From the NCBI RefSeq assembly GCF_029227915.1, contig NC_079876.1:17608001-17672000 (forward strand): a stretch of DNA of 64,000 nucleotides, written 5' to 3'. The stretch is from Hydractinia symbiolongicarpus. Its lineage: Eukaryota; Cnidaria; Hydrozoa; Anthoathecata; Hydractiniidae. The position numbers were made by a program, and so were the translations under genes. Shown piece by piece: positions 24,244-36,448 of this stretch. Numbering within the stretch: the stretch's first letter is position 1; the number at the start of each line of letters is the position of its first letter. The notes below the pieces were generated by a model. That model worked only from the letters and a program-made list of their open reading frames with translations. It made no database searches and was not told the DNA's origin.

Positions 24244-26666
24244 TTTCGCTACTAAATAACATGTTCTAGTTTGTTAAATTCAGTAAGTGTCGTTTCTACT
24301 TTGAAGGTGATTAGCAGGGCAAATATTGTTTGGACAGTTAATGTTTTCAAGTTGTGAAGACACAAGGGAAATGCATATAATACGAAGGATGCCCTTATTT
24401 TGATCGCGAAAGTGCCTTACCTGCAATACCTCCAACAAATCTGCTGTCAGCGTCGGTGGTCTAAAGGTTAGCATTGTTGCCTTCCAAGCAATAGATCCGG
24501 GTTCGATTCCCAGACGACGCATTTCGCTACTAGATTACATGTTCTAGGCTATTAAATTCAGTACGTGTCGTTTCTACATTGAAGATGATTAGGAGGGCAA
24601 CTTGTTTTGCCAGCTAATGTTTTCAAGTTGTGCAGACACAAGGGAAATGCATATAATACGAAAGATGTCCTTACTTTGATCGCGAAAATACCTTACCTGC
24701 AATAACTATAACAATTCTGCTGTCAGCGTCGGTGGTGTAAAGATTAGCATTGTGGCCTTCCAAGCAATAGATCCGGGTTCGATTCCCGGCCGATGCATTT
24801 CGCTACTAAATTACATGTTCTAGTCTATTAAATTCAGTACGTGTCGTTTCTACTTTGAAGGCGATTAGGAGGGCAAATTTTGTTTGGGCAGTTAATTTTT
24901 TCAAGTTGTGAAGACACAAGGGAAATGCATATAATACGTAAGATGCCCTTATTTTGATCGCGAAAATACCTTACCTGCAATAACTCCAACAATTCTGCTG
25001 TCAGCGTCGGTGGTGTAAAGATTAGCATTGTGGCCTTCCAAGCAATAGATCCGGGTTCGATTCCCGGCCGACGCATTTCGCTACTATATTACATGTTCTA
25101 GTCTGTTAAATTCAGTAAGTGTCGTTTCTACTTTGAAGGTGATTAGCAGGGCAAATATTGTTTGGACAGTTAATGTTTTCAAGTTGTGAAGACACAAGGG
25201 AAATGCATATAATACGTAAGATGCCCTTATTTTGATCGCGAAAGTACCTTAGCTGTAATAACTCCAACAATATTTCTGTCAGCGTCGGTGGTGTAAAGGT
25301 TAGCATTGTTGCCTTCCAAGCAATAGATCCGGGTTCGATTCCGGCCGACGGATTTCGCTACTAAATTACATGTCCTAGTCTATTAAATTCAGTACGTGTC
25401 GTTTCTACTTTAAAGGCGATTAGGAGGGCAAATTTTGTTTGGGCAGTTAATGTTTTCAAGTTGTGAAGACACAAGGGAAATGCATATAATACGTAAGATG
25501 CCCTTATTTTGATCGCGGAAATACCTTACCTGCAATAACTCCAACAATTCTGCTGTCCGCGTCGGTGGTGTAAAGATTAGCATTGTGGCCTTCCAAGCAA
25601 TAGATCCGGGTTCGATTCCCGGCCGACGCATTTCGCTACTATATTACATGTTCTAGTCTGTTAAATTCAGTAAGTGTCGTTTCTACTTTGAAGGTGATTA
25701 GCAGGGCAAATATTGTTTGGACAGTTAATGTTTTCAAGTTGTGAAGACACAAGGGAAATGCATATAATACGAAGGATGCCCTTATTTTGATTGCGAAAGT
25801 GCCTTACCTGCAATACCTCCAACAATTCTGCTGTCAGCGTCGGTGGTGTAAAGGTTAGCATTGTTGCCTTCCAAGCAATAGATCCGGTTTCGATTCCAGC
25901 CGACCCATTTGGCTGCTTGTTTTGATGTTCTAGTCTATTAAATTGTGTACGTGTGGGTTCTCCTTTCAAGATGATTAGGAGGGCAACTTGTTTTTTCCAG
26001 AAAATATTTTCAAGTTGTGAAGACACAAGGGAAATGCATATAATACGAAAGATGTCCTTACTTTGATCGCGAAAGTACCTTACCTGCAATAACTCCAACA
26101 ATTCTTCTGTCAGCGTCGGTGGTGTAAAAGTTAGCATTGTTGCCTTCCAAGCAATAGATCCGGGTTCGATTCCCGGCCGACGCATTTCGCTACTAGATTA
26201 CATGTTCTAGTCTATTAAATTCAGTACGTGTCGTTTCTACTTTGAAGATGATTAGGAAGGCAACTTGTTTTTGCCAGAAAATATTTTCAAGTTGTGAAGA
26301 CACAAGGGAAATGCATATAATACGAAAGATGTCCTTACTTTGATCGCGAAAGTACCTTACCTGTAATAACTCCAACAATTCTTCTGTCAGCGTCGGTGGT
26401 GTAAAGGTTGGCATTGTTGCCTTCCAAGCAATAGATCAGGGTTCGATTCCCGGCCGACGCATTTCGCTACCAGATTATATGTTCTAGTGTATTAAATTCA
26501 GTACGTGTCGTTTCTACTTTGAAGATGATTAGGTGGGCAACTTGTTTTTGCCAGAAAATGTTTTCAAGTTGTGAAGACACAAGGGAAATGCATATAACAC
26601 GAAAGATGTCCTTATTTTGATCGCGAAAATACCTTACCTGCAATAACTCCAACAATTCTGCTGTCA

Positions 26667-26738
26667 GCGTCGGTGGTGTAAAGGTTAGCATTGTTGCCTT
26701 ACAAGCAATAGATCCCGATTCGATTCCCGGTGGACGCA
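26667..26738 (+). tRNA. tRNA-like copy with TAC anticodon
   Basis: The loop reads CTTACAA, placing TAC (valine GUA) at 26700-26702. The T-arm is type E (CCCGATT) and the acceptor end is TGGACGC, so folding is compromised. Confidence 0.55.
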
Positions 26739-26943
26739 TTTGGCCGCTAGATTACATGTTCTAGTCTATTAAATTCCGTACGTGTGGTTTCTGCTTTGAA
26801 GGTGATTGGGAGGGCAAATTTTTTTGGACAGTTAATGTTTTCAAGTTGTAAAGACACAAAAGAAATGCATGTAATACGAAAGATGCCCTTATTTTGATCG
26901 CGAAAGTACCTTACCTGTAATAACTCCAACAATTATCCTGTCA

Positions 26944-27015
26944 GCGTCGGTGGTGTAAAGGTTAGCATTGTTGCCTTCCAAGCAATAGATCCGGGTTCGA
27001 TACCCGGCCGACGCA
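26944..27015 (+). tRNA. tRNA-Gly (UCC), T60 changed to A
   Basis: The T-loop reads TTCGATA while the stems are intact. The same lesion is at 30826 and 59649; 30548 adds a T-stem change. These share the CTAGACTACATGTTACAG trailer, a mutated version of the trailer stem-loop. Confidence 0.72.
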
Positions 27016-29993
27016 TTTGGCTGCTAGACTACATGTTACAGTCTATTAAATTGAGTACGTGCCGTTTTTACTTTGAAGGTAACTAGGAGGGCAAATTTTG
27101 TTTGGACAGTTAATGTTTTCAAGTTGTGAAAACACAAGGGAAGTGCATATAATACGAAAGATGCCCTTATTTTGTTCGCGAAAGTACCTTACCCGCAATA
27201 ACTCCGACAATTCTGCTGCCACCGGCGGTGGTGTAAATGTTAGTATTGTTGCCTTCCAAGCAATAGATCCGGTTTCGATTCCGGCCGACGCATTTCGCTA
27301 CTAGATTACATGTTCTAGTCTATTAAATTCAGTACGTGTCGTTTCTACTTTGAAGATGATTAGGAGGGCAACTGGTTTTTGCCAGAAAATGTTTTCCAGT
27401 TGTGAAGACACAAGGGAAATGCATATAATACGTAAGATGCCCTTATTTTGATCGCGAAAGTACCTTACCTGCCATAACTCCAACAATTCTGCTGTCAGCG
27501 TCGGTGGTGTAAAGGTTGACATTGTTGCCTTCCAAGCAATAGATCCGGGTTCGATTCCAAGCCGACGCATTTGGGTGTTAGATTTCATGTTCTAGTCTAT
27601 TAAATTCAATTTTTGTGGTTCCTACTTAAAAGATGATTAGGAGGGCAACTTGTTTTTGCCAGCTAATGTTTTCAAGTTGTGCAAACACAAGGGAAATGCA
27701 TATAATACGAAAGATGTCCTTATTTTGATCGCGAAAGTACCTTACTTGCAATAACTCCAACAATTCTGCTGTCAGCGTCGGTGGTGTAAATGTTAGCATT
27801 GTGGCTTTCCAAGCAATAGATCCGGGTTTGATTCCCGGCCGACGCATTTGGCTGTTAGATTTCATGCTCTAGTCTATTAAATTCAGTTTTTGTGGTTCCT
27901 ACTTAAAAGATGATTAGGAAGACAAATTTTTGTTGACACTTATTGTTTTCAAGTTGTGAAGACACAAGGGAAATGCATATAATTCTAAAGATGCCCTTAT
28001 TTTGATCGCCAAAGTACCTTACCTGTAATAACTCCAACAATACTTCTGTCAGCGTCGGTGGTGTAAAGGTTAGCATTGTTGCCTTCCAAGCAATAGATCC
28101 GTGTTCGATTCCCGGCCGACGCATTTCGCTACAAAATTACATGTTCTAGTCTATTAAATTCAGTACGTGTCGTTTCTACTTTGAAGGTGATTAGGAGGGC
28201 GCTAATTTTGTTTGGGCAGTTAATGTTTTCAAGTTGTGAAGACACAAGGGAAATGCATATAATACGTAAGATGCCCTTATTTTGATTGCGAAAGTACCTT
28301 ACCTGTCATAACTCTAACAATTATGCTGTCAGAGTCGGTGGTGTTAAGGTTGACATTGTTGCCTTCCAAGCAACAGATCCGGGTTTGATTCCCGGTCGAC
28401 GCATTTGGCTGTTAGATTTCATGTTCTAGTCTATTAAATTCAGTTTTTGTGGTTCTTACTTAAAAGATGATTAGGAGGGCAACTTGTTTTGCCAGCTAAT
28501 GTTTTCAAGTTGTACAGACACAAGGGAAATGCATATAATACGAAAGATGTCCTTACTTTGATCGCGAAAATACCTTACCTGCAATAACTATAACAATTCT
28601 GCTGTCAGCGTCGGTGGTGTAAGGATTAGCATTGTGGCCTTCCAAGCAATAGATCCGGGTTCGATTCCCGGCCGACGCATTTGGCTGTTAGATTTCATGC
28701 TCTAGTCTATTAAATTCAGTTTTTGTGGTTCCTACTTAAAAGATGATTAGGAGGGCAACTTGTTTTTGCCAGAAAATGTTTTTAAGTTGTGAAGACACAA
28801 GGGAAATGCATATAATACGAAGGATGCCCTTATTTTGATCGCGAAAGTGCCTTACCTGCAATACCTCCAACAATTCTGCTGTCAGCGTCGGTGGTGTAAA
28901 GGTTAGCTTTGTTGCCTTCCAAGCAATAGATCCGGTTTCGATTCCGGCCGACCCACTTGGCTGCTTGTTTTGATGTTCTAGTCTATTAAATTGTGTACGT
29001 GTGGGTTCTCCTTTAAAGATGATTAGGAGGGCAACTTGTTTTTGCCAGAAAATATTTTCAAGTTGTGAAGACACAAGGGAAATGCATATAATACGAAAGA
29101 TGTCCTTACTTTGATCGCGAAAGTACCTTACCTGCAATAGCTCCAACAATTCTTCTGTCAGCGTCGGTGGTGTAAAGGTTAGCATTGTTGCCTTCCAAGT
29201 ATTAGATCCGGGTTCGATTCCCGGCCGACGCATTTCGCTGCTAAATTACATGTTCTAGTCTATTAAATTCAGTACGTGTCGTTTCTACATTGAAGGCGAT
29301 TAGGAGGGCAAATTTTGTTTGGGCAGTTAATGTTTTCAAGTTGTGAAGACACAAGGTAAATGCATACAATACGTAATATGCCCTTATTTTGATCGCGAAA
29401 GTACCTTAGCTGTAATAACTCCAACAATATTTCTGTCAGCGTCGGTGGTGTAAAGGTCAGCATTGTTGCCTTCCAAGCAATAGATCCGGGTTCGATTCCT
29501 GGCCGACGCATTTCGCTACTAAATTACATGTTCTAGTCTATTAAATTCAGTACGTGTCGTTTCTACTTTGAAGGCGATTAGGAGGGCAAATTTTGTTTGG
29601 GCAGTTAATGTTTTCAAGTTGTGAAGACACAAGGGAAATGCATATAATACGTAAGATGCCCTTCTTTTGATCCCGAAAATACCTTACCTGCAATAACTCC
29701 AACAATTCTGCTGTCAGCGTCGGTGGTGTAAAGATTAGCATTGTGGCCTTCCAAGCAATTGATCCGGGTTCGATTCCCGGCCGACGCATTTGGCTGTTAG
29801 ATTTCATGCTCTAGTCTATTAAATTCAGTTTTTGTGGTTCCTACTTAAATGATGATTAGGAGGGCAACTTTTTATTGCCAGAAAATGTTTTCAAGTTGTG
29901 AAGACACAAGGGAAATGCATATAATACGAAGGATGCCCTTATTTTGATTGCAAAAGTGCCTTACCTGCAATACCTCCAACAATTCTGCTGTCA

Positions 29994-30065
29994 GCGTCGG
30001 TGGTGTAAAGGTTAGCATTGTTGCCTTCCAAGCAATAGATCCGGGTTCGATTCCCGGCCGACGCA
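29994..30065 (+). tRNA. tRNA-Gly (UCC), full consensus
   Basis: Complete cloverleaf between a type-B copy (29717) and a type-D copy (30271), showing that intact and degenerate types alternate. Confidence 0.88.
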
Positions 30066-33000
30066 TTTCGCTACTAGATTACATGTTCTAATCTATTAAA
30101 TTCAGTACGTGTCGTTTCTACTTTGAAGATGATTAGGAGGGCAACTTGTTTTTGCCAGAAAATGTTTTCCAGTTGTGAAGACACAAGGGAAATGCATATA
30201 ATACGAAGGATGCCCTTATTTTGATTGCGCAAGTGCCTTACCTGCAATACCTCCAACAATTCTGCTGTCAGCGTCGGTGGTGTAAAAGTTATTATTTTTA
30301 TCTTCCAAGCAATAGATCCTGGTTCACTTCCCAGTTGACGCATTCGGCTGCTAGATATGATGTTCTAGTCTATTAAATTCTGTACGTGTGGGTTCTCCTT
30401 TGAAAATGATTAGGAGGGCAACTTGTTTTTGCCAGCTAATGTTTTCAAGTTGTGCAGACACAAGGGAAATGCATATAACACGAAAGATGTCCTTACTTTG
30501 ATCGCGAAAATACCTTACCTGCAATAACTCCAACAATTCTGCTGTCAGCGTCGGTGGTGTAAAGGTTAGCATTGTTGCCTTCCAAGCAATAGATCCAGGT
30601 TCGATACCCGGCCGACGCATTTGGCTGCTAGACTACATGTTACAGTCTATTAAATTGAGTACGTGCCGTTTTTACTTTGAAGGTAAATAAGAGGGCAAAT
30701 TTTGTTTGGACAGTTAATGTTTTCAAGTTGTGAAAACACAAGGGAAGTGCATATAATACGAAAGATGCCCTTATTTTGATCGCGAAAGTACCTTACCTGC
30801 AATAACTCCAACAATTATCCAGTCAGCGTCGGTGGTGTAAAGGTTAGCATTGTTGCCTTCCAAGCAATAGATCCGGGTTCGATACCCGGCCGACGCATTT
30901 GGCTGCTAGACTACATGTTACAGTCTATTAAATTGAGTACGTGCCGTTTTTACTTTGAAGGTAACTAGGAGGGCAAATTTTGTTTGGACAGTTAATGTTT
31001 TCAAGTTGTGAAAACACAAGGGAAGTGCATATAATACGAAAGATGCCCTTATTTTGTTCGCGAAAGTACCTTACCCGCAATAACTCCGACAATTCTGCTG
31101 TCAGCGTCGGTGGTGTAAAGGTTGACATTGTTGCCTTCCAAGCAATAGATCCGGGTTCGATTCCAAGCCGACGCATTTGGCTGTTAGATTTCATGTTCTA
31201 GTCTATTAAATTCAGTTTTTGTGGTTCCTACTTAAAAGATGATTAGGAGGACAAATTTTTTTTGACACTTATTGTTTTCAAGTTGTGAAGACACAAGGGA
31301 AATGCATATAATTCTAAAGATGCCCTTATTTTGATCGCCAAAGTACCTTACCTGTAATAACTCCAACAATACTTCTGTCAGCGTCGGTGGTGTAAAGGTT
31401 AGCATTGTTGCCTTCCAAGCAATAGATCCGTGTTCGATTCCCGGCCGACGCATTTCGCTACAAAATTACATGTTCTAGTCTATTAAATTCAGTACGTGTC
31501 GTTTCTACTTTGAAGGTGATTAGGAGGGCGCTAATTTTGTTTGGGCAGTTAATGTTTTCAAGTTGTGAAGACACAAGGGAAATGCATATAATACGTAAGA
31601 TGCCCTTATTTTGATTGCGAAAGTACCTTACCTGTCATAACTCCAACAGTTATGCTGTCAGAGTCGGTGGTGTTAAGGTTGACATTGTTGCCTTCCAAGC
31701 AATAGATCCGGGTTTGATTCCCGGCCGACGCATTTGGCTGTTAGATTTCATGTTCTAGTCTATTAAATTCAGTTTTTGTGGTTCCTACTTAAAAGATGAT
31801 TAGGAGGGCAACTTGTTTTTGCCAGAAAATGTTTTTAAGTTGTGAAGACACAAGGGAAATACATATAATACGAAGGATGCCCTTATTTTGATCGCGAAAG
31901 TGCCTTACCTGCAATACCTCCAACAATTCTGCTGTCAGGGTCGGTGGTGTAAAGGTTAGCTTTGTTGCCTTCCAAGCAATGGATCCGGTTTCGATTCCGG
32001 CTGACCCATTTGGCTGCTTGTTTTGATGTTCTAGTCTATTAAATTGTGTACGTGTGGGTTCTCCTTTAAAGATGATTAGGAGGGCAACTTGTTTTTGCCA
32101 GAAAATATTTTCAAGTTGTGAAGACACAAGGGAAATGCATATAATACGAAAGATGTCCTTACTTTGATCGCGAAAGTACCTTACCTGCAATAGCTCCAAC
32201 AATTCTTCTGTCAGCGTCGGTGGTGTAAAGGTTAGCATTGTTGCCTTCCAAGTATTAGATCCGGGTTCGATTCCCGGCCGACGCATTTCGCTACTAAATT
32301 ACATGTTCTAGTCTATTAAATTCAGTACGTGTCGTTTCTACTTTGAAGGCCATTAGGAGGGCAAATTTTGTTTGGGCAGTTAATGTTTTCAAGTTGTGAA
32401 GACACAAGGGAAATGCATATAATACGTAAGATGCCCTTATCTTGATCCCGAAAATACCTTACCTGCAATAACTCCAACAATTCTGCTGTCAGCGTCGGTG
32501 GTGTAAAGATTAGCATTGTGGCCTTCCAAGCAATAGATCCGGGTTCGATTCCCGGCCGACGCATTTCGCTACTATATTACATGTTCTAGTCTGTTAAATT
32601 CAGTAAGTGTCGTTTCTACTTTGAAGGTGATTAGCAGGGCAAATATTGTTTGGACAGTTAATGTTTTCAAGTTGTGAAGACACAAGGGAAATTCTTATAA
32701 TACGAAGGATGCCCTTATTTTGATCGCGAAAGTACCTTACCTGCAATAACTCCAACAATTTTGCTGCCACCGGCGGTGGTGTAAATGTTAGTATTGTTGC
32801 CTTCCAAGCAATAGATTCGGTTTCGATTCCGGCCGACGCATTTCGCTACTAGATTACATGTTCTAGTCTATTAAATTCAGTACGTGTCGTTTCTACTTTG
32901 AAGATGATTAGGAGGGCAACTTGTTTTTGCCAGAAAATGTTTTCCAGTTGTGAAGACACAAGGGAAATGCATATAATACGTAAGATGCCCTTATTTTGAT

Positions 33001-34156
33001 CGCGAAAGTACCTTACCTGCCATAACTCCAACAATTCTGCTGTCAGCGTCGGTGGTGTAAAGGTTGACATTGTTGCCTTCCAAGCAATAGATCCGCGTTC
33101 GATTCCAAGCCGACGCATTTGGCTGTTAGATTTCATGTTCTAGTCTATTAAATTCAGTTTTTGTGGTTCCTACTTAAAAGATGATTAGGAGGGCAACTTG
33201 TTTTTGCCAGCTAATGTTTTCAAGTTGTGCAGACACAAGGGAAATGCATATAATACGAAAGATGTCCTTACTTTGATCACGAAAGTACCTTACTTGCAAT
33301 AACTCCAACAATTCTGCTGTCAGCGTCGGTGGTGTAAATGTTAGCATTGTGGCTTTCCAAGCAATAGATCCGGGTTTGATTCCCGGCCGACGCATTTGGC
33401 TGATAGATTTCATGCTCTAGTCTATTAAATTCAGTTTTTGTGGTTCCTACTTAAAAGATGATTAGGAGGACAAATTTTTTTTGACACTTATTGTTTTCAA
33501 GTTGTGAAGACACAAGGGAAATGCATATAATTCTAAAGATGCCCTTATTTTGATCGCCAAAGTACCTTACCTGTAATAACTCCAACAATACTTCTGTCAG
33601 CGTCGGTGGTGTAAAGGTTAGCATTGTTGCCTTCCAAGCAATAGATCCGTGTTCGATTCCCGGCTGACGCATTTCGCTACAAAATTACATGTTCTAGTCT
33701 ATTAAATTCAGTACGTGTCGTTTCTACTTTGAAGGTGATTAGGAGGGCGCTAATTTTGTTTGGGCAGTTAATGTTTTCAAGTTGTGAAGACACAAGGGAA
33801 ATGCATATAATACGAAAGATGTCCTTACTTTGATCGCGAAAGTACCTTACCTGCAATAACTTTAACAATTCTGCTGTCAGCGTCGGTGGTGTAAAGATTA
33901 GCATTGTGGCCTTCCAAGCAATACATCCCGGTTCGATTCCCGGCCGACGCATTTGGCTGTTAGATTTCATGTTCTAGTCTATTAAATTCAGTTTTTGTGG
34001 TTCCTACTTAAAAGATGATTAGGAGGACAAATTTTTTTTGACACTTATTGTTTTCAAGTTGTGAAGACACAAGGGAAATGCATATAATTCTAAAGATGCC
34101 CTTATTTTGATCGCGAAAGTACCTTACCTGTAATAACTCCAACAATTCTTCTGTCA

Positions 34157-34228
34157 GCGTCGGTGGTGTAAAAGTTATTATGTTTGTCTTCCAAGCAATA
34201 GATCCTGGTTCACCTCCCAGGTGACGCA
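34157..34228 (+). pseudogene. Type-D tRNA-Gly pseudogene with rearranged T-arm
   Basis: The acceptor 5' strand and the anticodon loop are kept. The D-arm reads GTGTAAAAGTTATTAT, losing one D-stem pair and the GG of the loop. The T-arm is CCTGGTTCACCTCCCAGG, which can pair CCTGG with CCAGG or TCACCT with AGGTGA. Type D also occurs at 8131, 17250, 18635, 20570, 21679, 30271, 35822, 38316, 39981, 42473, 44138, 44969, 48849, 49681, 52452, 59095, 61869, 62701 and 63809. Hybrids with a near-normal T-arm: 34989, 39148, 43305, 48016, 61036. Confidence 0.78.
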
Positions 34229-34710
34229 TATGGCTGCTAGATATGATGTTCTAGTCTATTAAATCCTGTACGTGTGGGTTCTCCTTTGAAGATGATTAGG
34301 AGGGCAACTTATTTTTGCCAGCTAATGTTTTCAAGTTGTGCAGACACAAGGGAAATGTATATAATACGAAAGATGTCCTTACTTTAATCGCGAAAATACC
34401 TTACCTGCAATAACTCCAACAATTCTGCTGTCAGCGTCGGTGGTGTAAAGGTTAGCATTGTTGCCTTCCAAGCAATAGATCCCGATTCGATTCCCGGCCG
34501 ACGCATTTCGCTACTAGATTACAAGTTCTAGTCTATTAAATTCAGTATGTGTCGTTTCTACTTTGAAGATGATTAGGAGGGCAACTTATTTTTGCCAGGA
34601 AATGTTTTCAAGTGGTGAAGACACAAGGGAAATGCATATAATACGAAAGATGTCCTTACTTTGATCGCAAAAGTACCTTACCTGCAATAACACAACCAGT
34701 TCTTCTGTCA

Positions 34711-34782
34711 GCGTCGGTGGTGTAAAGGTTAGCATTGTTGCCTTCCAAGCAATAGATCCGGGTTCGATTCCCGGCCGACGCA
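34711..34782 (+). tRNA. tRNA-Gly (UCC), full consensus
   Basis: Complete cloverleaf in the fourth monomer of higher-order copy a. Its upstream flank (CACAACCAGTTCTTCTG) marks a lineage shared with the consensus copies at 36377, 38870, 43027, 47738, 49403, 52174 and 62423. Confidence 0.88.
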
Positions 34783-36376
34783 TTTCGCTGCTAGATTACA
34801 TGTTCTAGTTTATTAAATTCAGTACGTGTCGTTTCTACTTTGAAGGTGATTAGCAGGGCAAATATTGTTTGGACAGTTAATGTTTTCAAGTTGTGAAGAC
34901 ACAAGGGAAATGCATATAATACGAAGGATGCCCTTATTTTAATCGCAAAAGTGCCTTACCTGCAATATCTCCAACAATTCTGCTGTCAGCGTCGGTGGTG
35001 TAAAAGTTATTCTTTTTGTCTTCCAAGCAATAGATCCTGGTTCGATTCCCGGCGGAAGCATTTGGCCGCTAGATTACATGTTCTAGTCTATTAAATTCCG
35101 TACGTGTGGTTTCTGCTTTGAAGGTGATTAGGAGGGCAAATTTTTTTGGACAGTTAATGTTTTCAAGTTGTGAAGACACAAAAGAAATGCATGTAATACG
35201 AAAGATGTCCTTATTTTGATCGTGAAAGTACCTTACCTGTAATAACTCCAACAATTATCCTGTCAACGTCGGTGGTGTAAAGGTTAGCATTGTTGCCTTC
35301 CAAGCAATAGATTCGGGTTCGATTCCCGGCCGACGCATTTGGCTGCTAGACTACATGTTCTAGTCTATTAAATTCAGTACGTGTCGTTTCTACTTTGAAG
35401 GTGATTAGGAAGGCAAATTTTGTTTGGACAGTTAATGTTTTCAAGTTGTGAAAACACAAGGGAAGTGCATATAATACGAAAGATGCCCTTACTTTGATCG
35501 CGAAAGTACCTTACCTGCAATAACTCCAACAATTCTGCTGCCACCGGCGGTGGTGTAAAGGTTAGTATTGTTGCCTTCCAAGCAATAGATCCGGGTTTGA
35601 TTCCCGGCCGACGCATTTCGCTGCTAGATTACATGTTCTAGACTATTAATTTCAGTACGTGTCGTTTCTACTTTGAAGGTGATTAGCAGGGCAAATATTG
35701 TTTGGACAGTTAATGTTTTCAAGTTGTGAAGACACAAGGGAAATGCATATAATGCGAAGGATGCCCTTATTTTGATCGCGAAAGTGCCATACCTGCAATA
35801 CCTCCAACAATTCTGCTGTCAGCGTCGGTGGTGTAAAAGTTATTATTTTTGTCTTCCAAGCAATAGATCCTGGTTCACCTCCCAGGTGACGCATATGGCT
35901 GCTAGATATGATGTTCTAGTCTATTAAATCCTGTACGTGTGGGTTCTCCTTTGAAGATGATTAGGAGGGCAACTTATTTTTGCCAGCTAATGTTTTCAAG
36001 TTGTGCAGACACAAGGGAAATGTATATAATACGAAAGATGTCCTTACTTTGATCGCGAAAATACCTTACCTGCAATAACTCCAACAATTCTGCTGTCAGC
36101 GTCGGTGGTGTAAAGGTTAGCATTTTTGCCTTCCAAGCAATAGATCCCGATTCGATTCCCGGCCGACGCATTTCGCTACTAGATTACAAGTTCTAGTCTA
36201 TTAAATTCAGTACGTGTCGTTTCTACTTTGAAGATGATTAGGAGGGCAACTTGTTTTTGCCAGGGAAATGTTTTCAAGTGGTGAAGACACAAGGGAAATG
36301 CATATAATACGAAAGATGTCCTTACTTTGATCGCGAAAGTACCTTACCTGCAATAACTCCACCAGTTCTTCTGTCA

Positions 36377-36448
36377 GCGTCGGTGGTGTAAAGGTTAGCA
36401 TTGTTGCCTTCCAAGCAATAGATCCGGGTTCGATTCCCGGCCGACGCA
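36377..36448 (+). tRNA. tRNA-Gly (UCC), full consensus
   Basis: Complete copy whose partners in later higher-order repeats have decayed: 40535 (TTC anticodon and T-arm deletion) and 44692 (T-arm deletion). Confidence 0.88.

Larger units (their letters stand above)
16416..24521 (+). repeat. Mixed monomer block with a 7-monomer duplication
   Basis: tRNA-like starts: 16419, 16695, 16973, 17250, 17527, 17804, 18082, 18357, 18635, 18912, 19188, 19463, 19740, 20017, 20292, 20570, 20847, 21124, 21401, 21679, 21956, 22233, 22510, 22787, 23064, 23341, 23618, 23896, 24172 and 24450. 18031-18983 matches 19966-20918. Type P or P-like: 16419, 18082, 19188, 20017, 23896. Type D: 17250, 18635, 20570, 21679. 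Anticodon changes occur at 16973 (ACC) and 22233 (TCG). 22510 joins a P-like 5' half to a full-length 3' half, and 23064 is the reverse combination. Confidence 0.93.
24522..33671 (+). repeat. Mixed monomer block with 11-, 12- and 20-monomer duplications
   Basis: tRNA-like starts: 24726, 25004, 25282, 25559, 25837, 26113, 26390, 26667, 26944, 27222, 27498, 27775, 28052, 28332, 28608, 28885, 29161, 29439, 29717, 29994, 30271, 30548, 30826, 31104, 31381, 31661, 31938, 32214, 32492, 32770, 33046, 33323 and 33600. 28052-28403 corresponds to 31381-31732. 28885-29232 corresponds to 31938-32285. 27498-28123 corresponds to 33046-33671. Copies 25837, 28885 and 31938 join an intact 5' half to a P-type 3' half. 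26667 has a TAC anticodon. 25282 lost one T-arm base. 28332 and 31661 begin GAG. Confidence 0.92.

Noticed and set aside
34204-34224. TCACCT/AGGTGA as a transcription-factor operator
   Set aside because: It lies within a degenerate T-arm and only in some type-D copies, so a fortuitous or RNA-level pairing is simpler.
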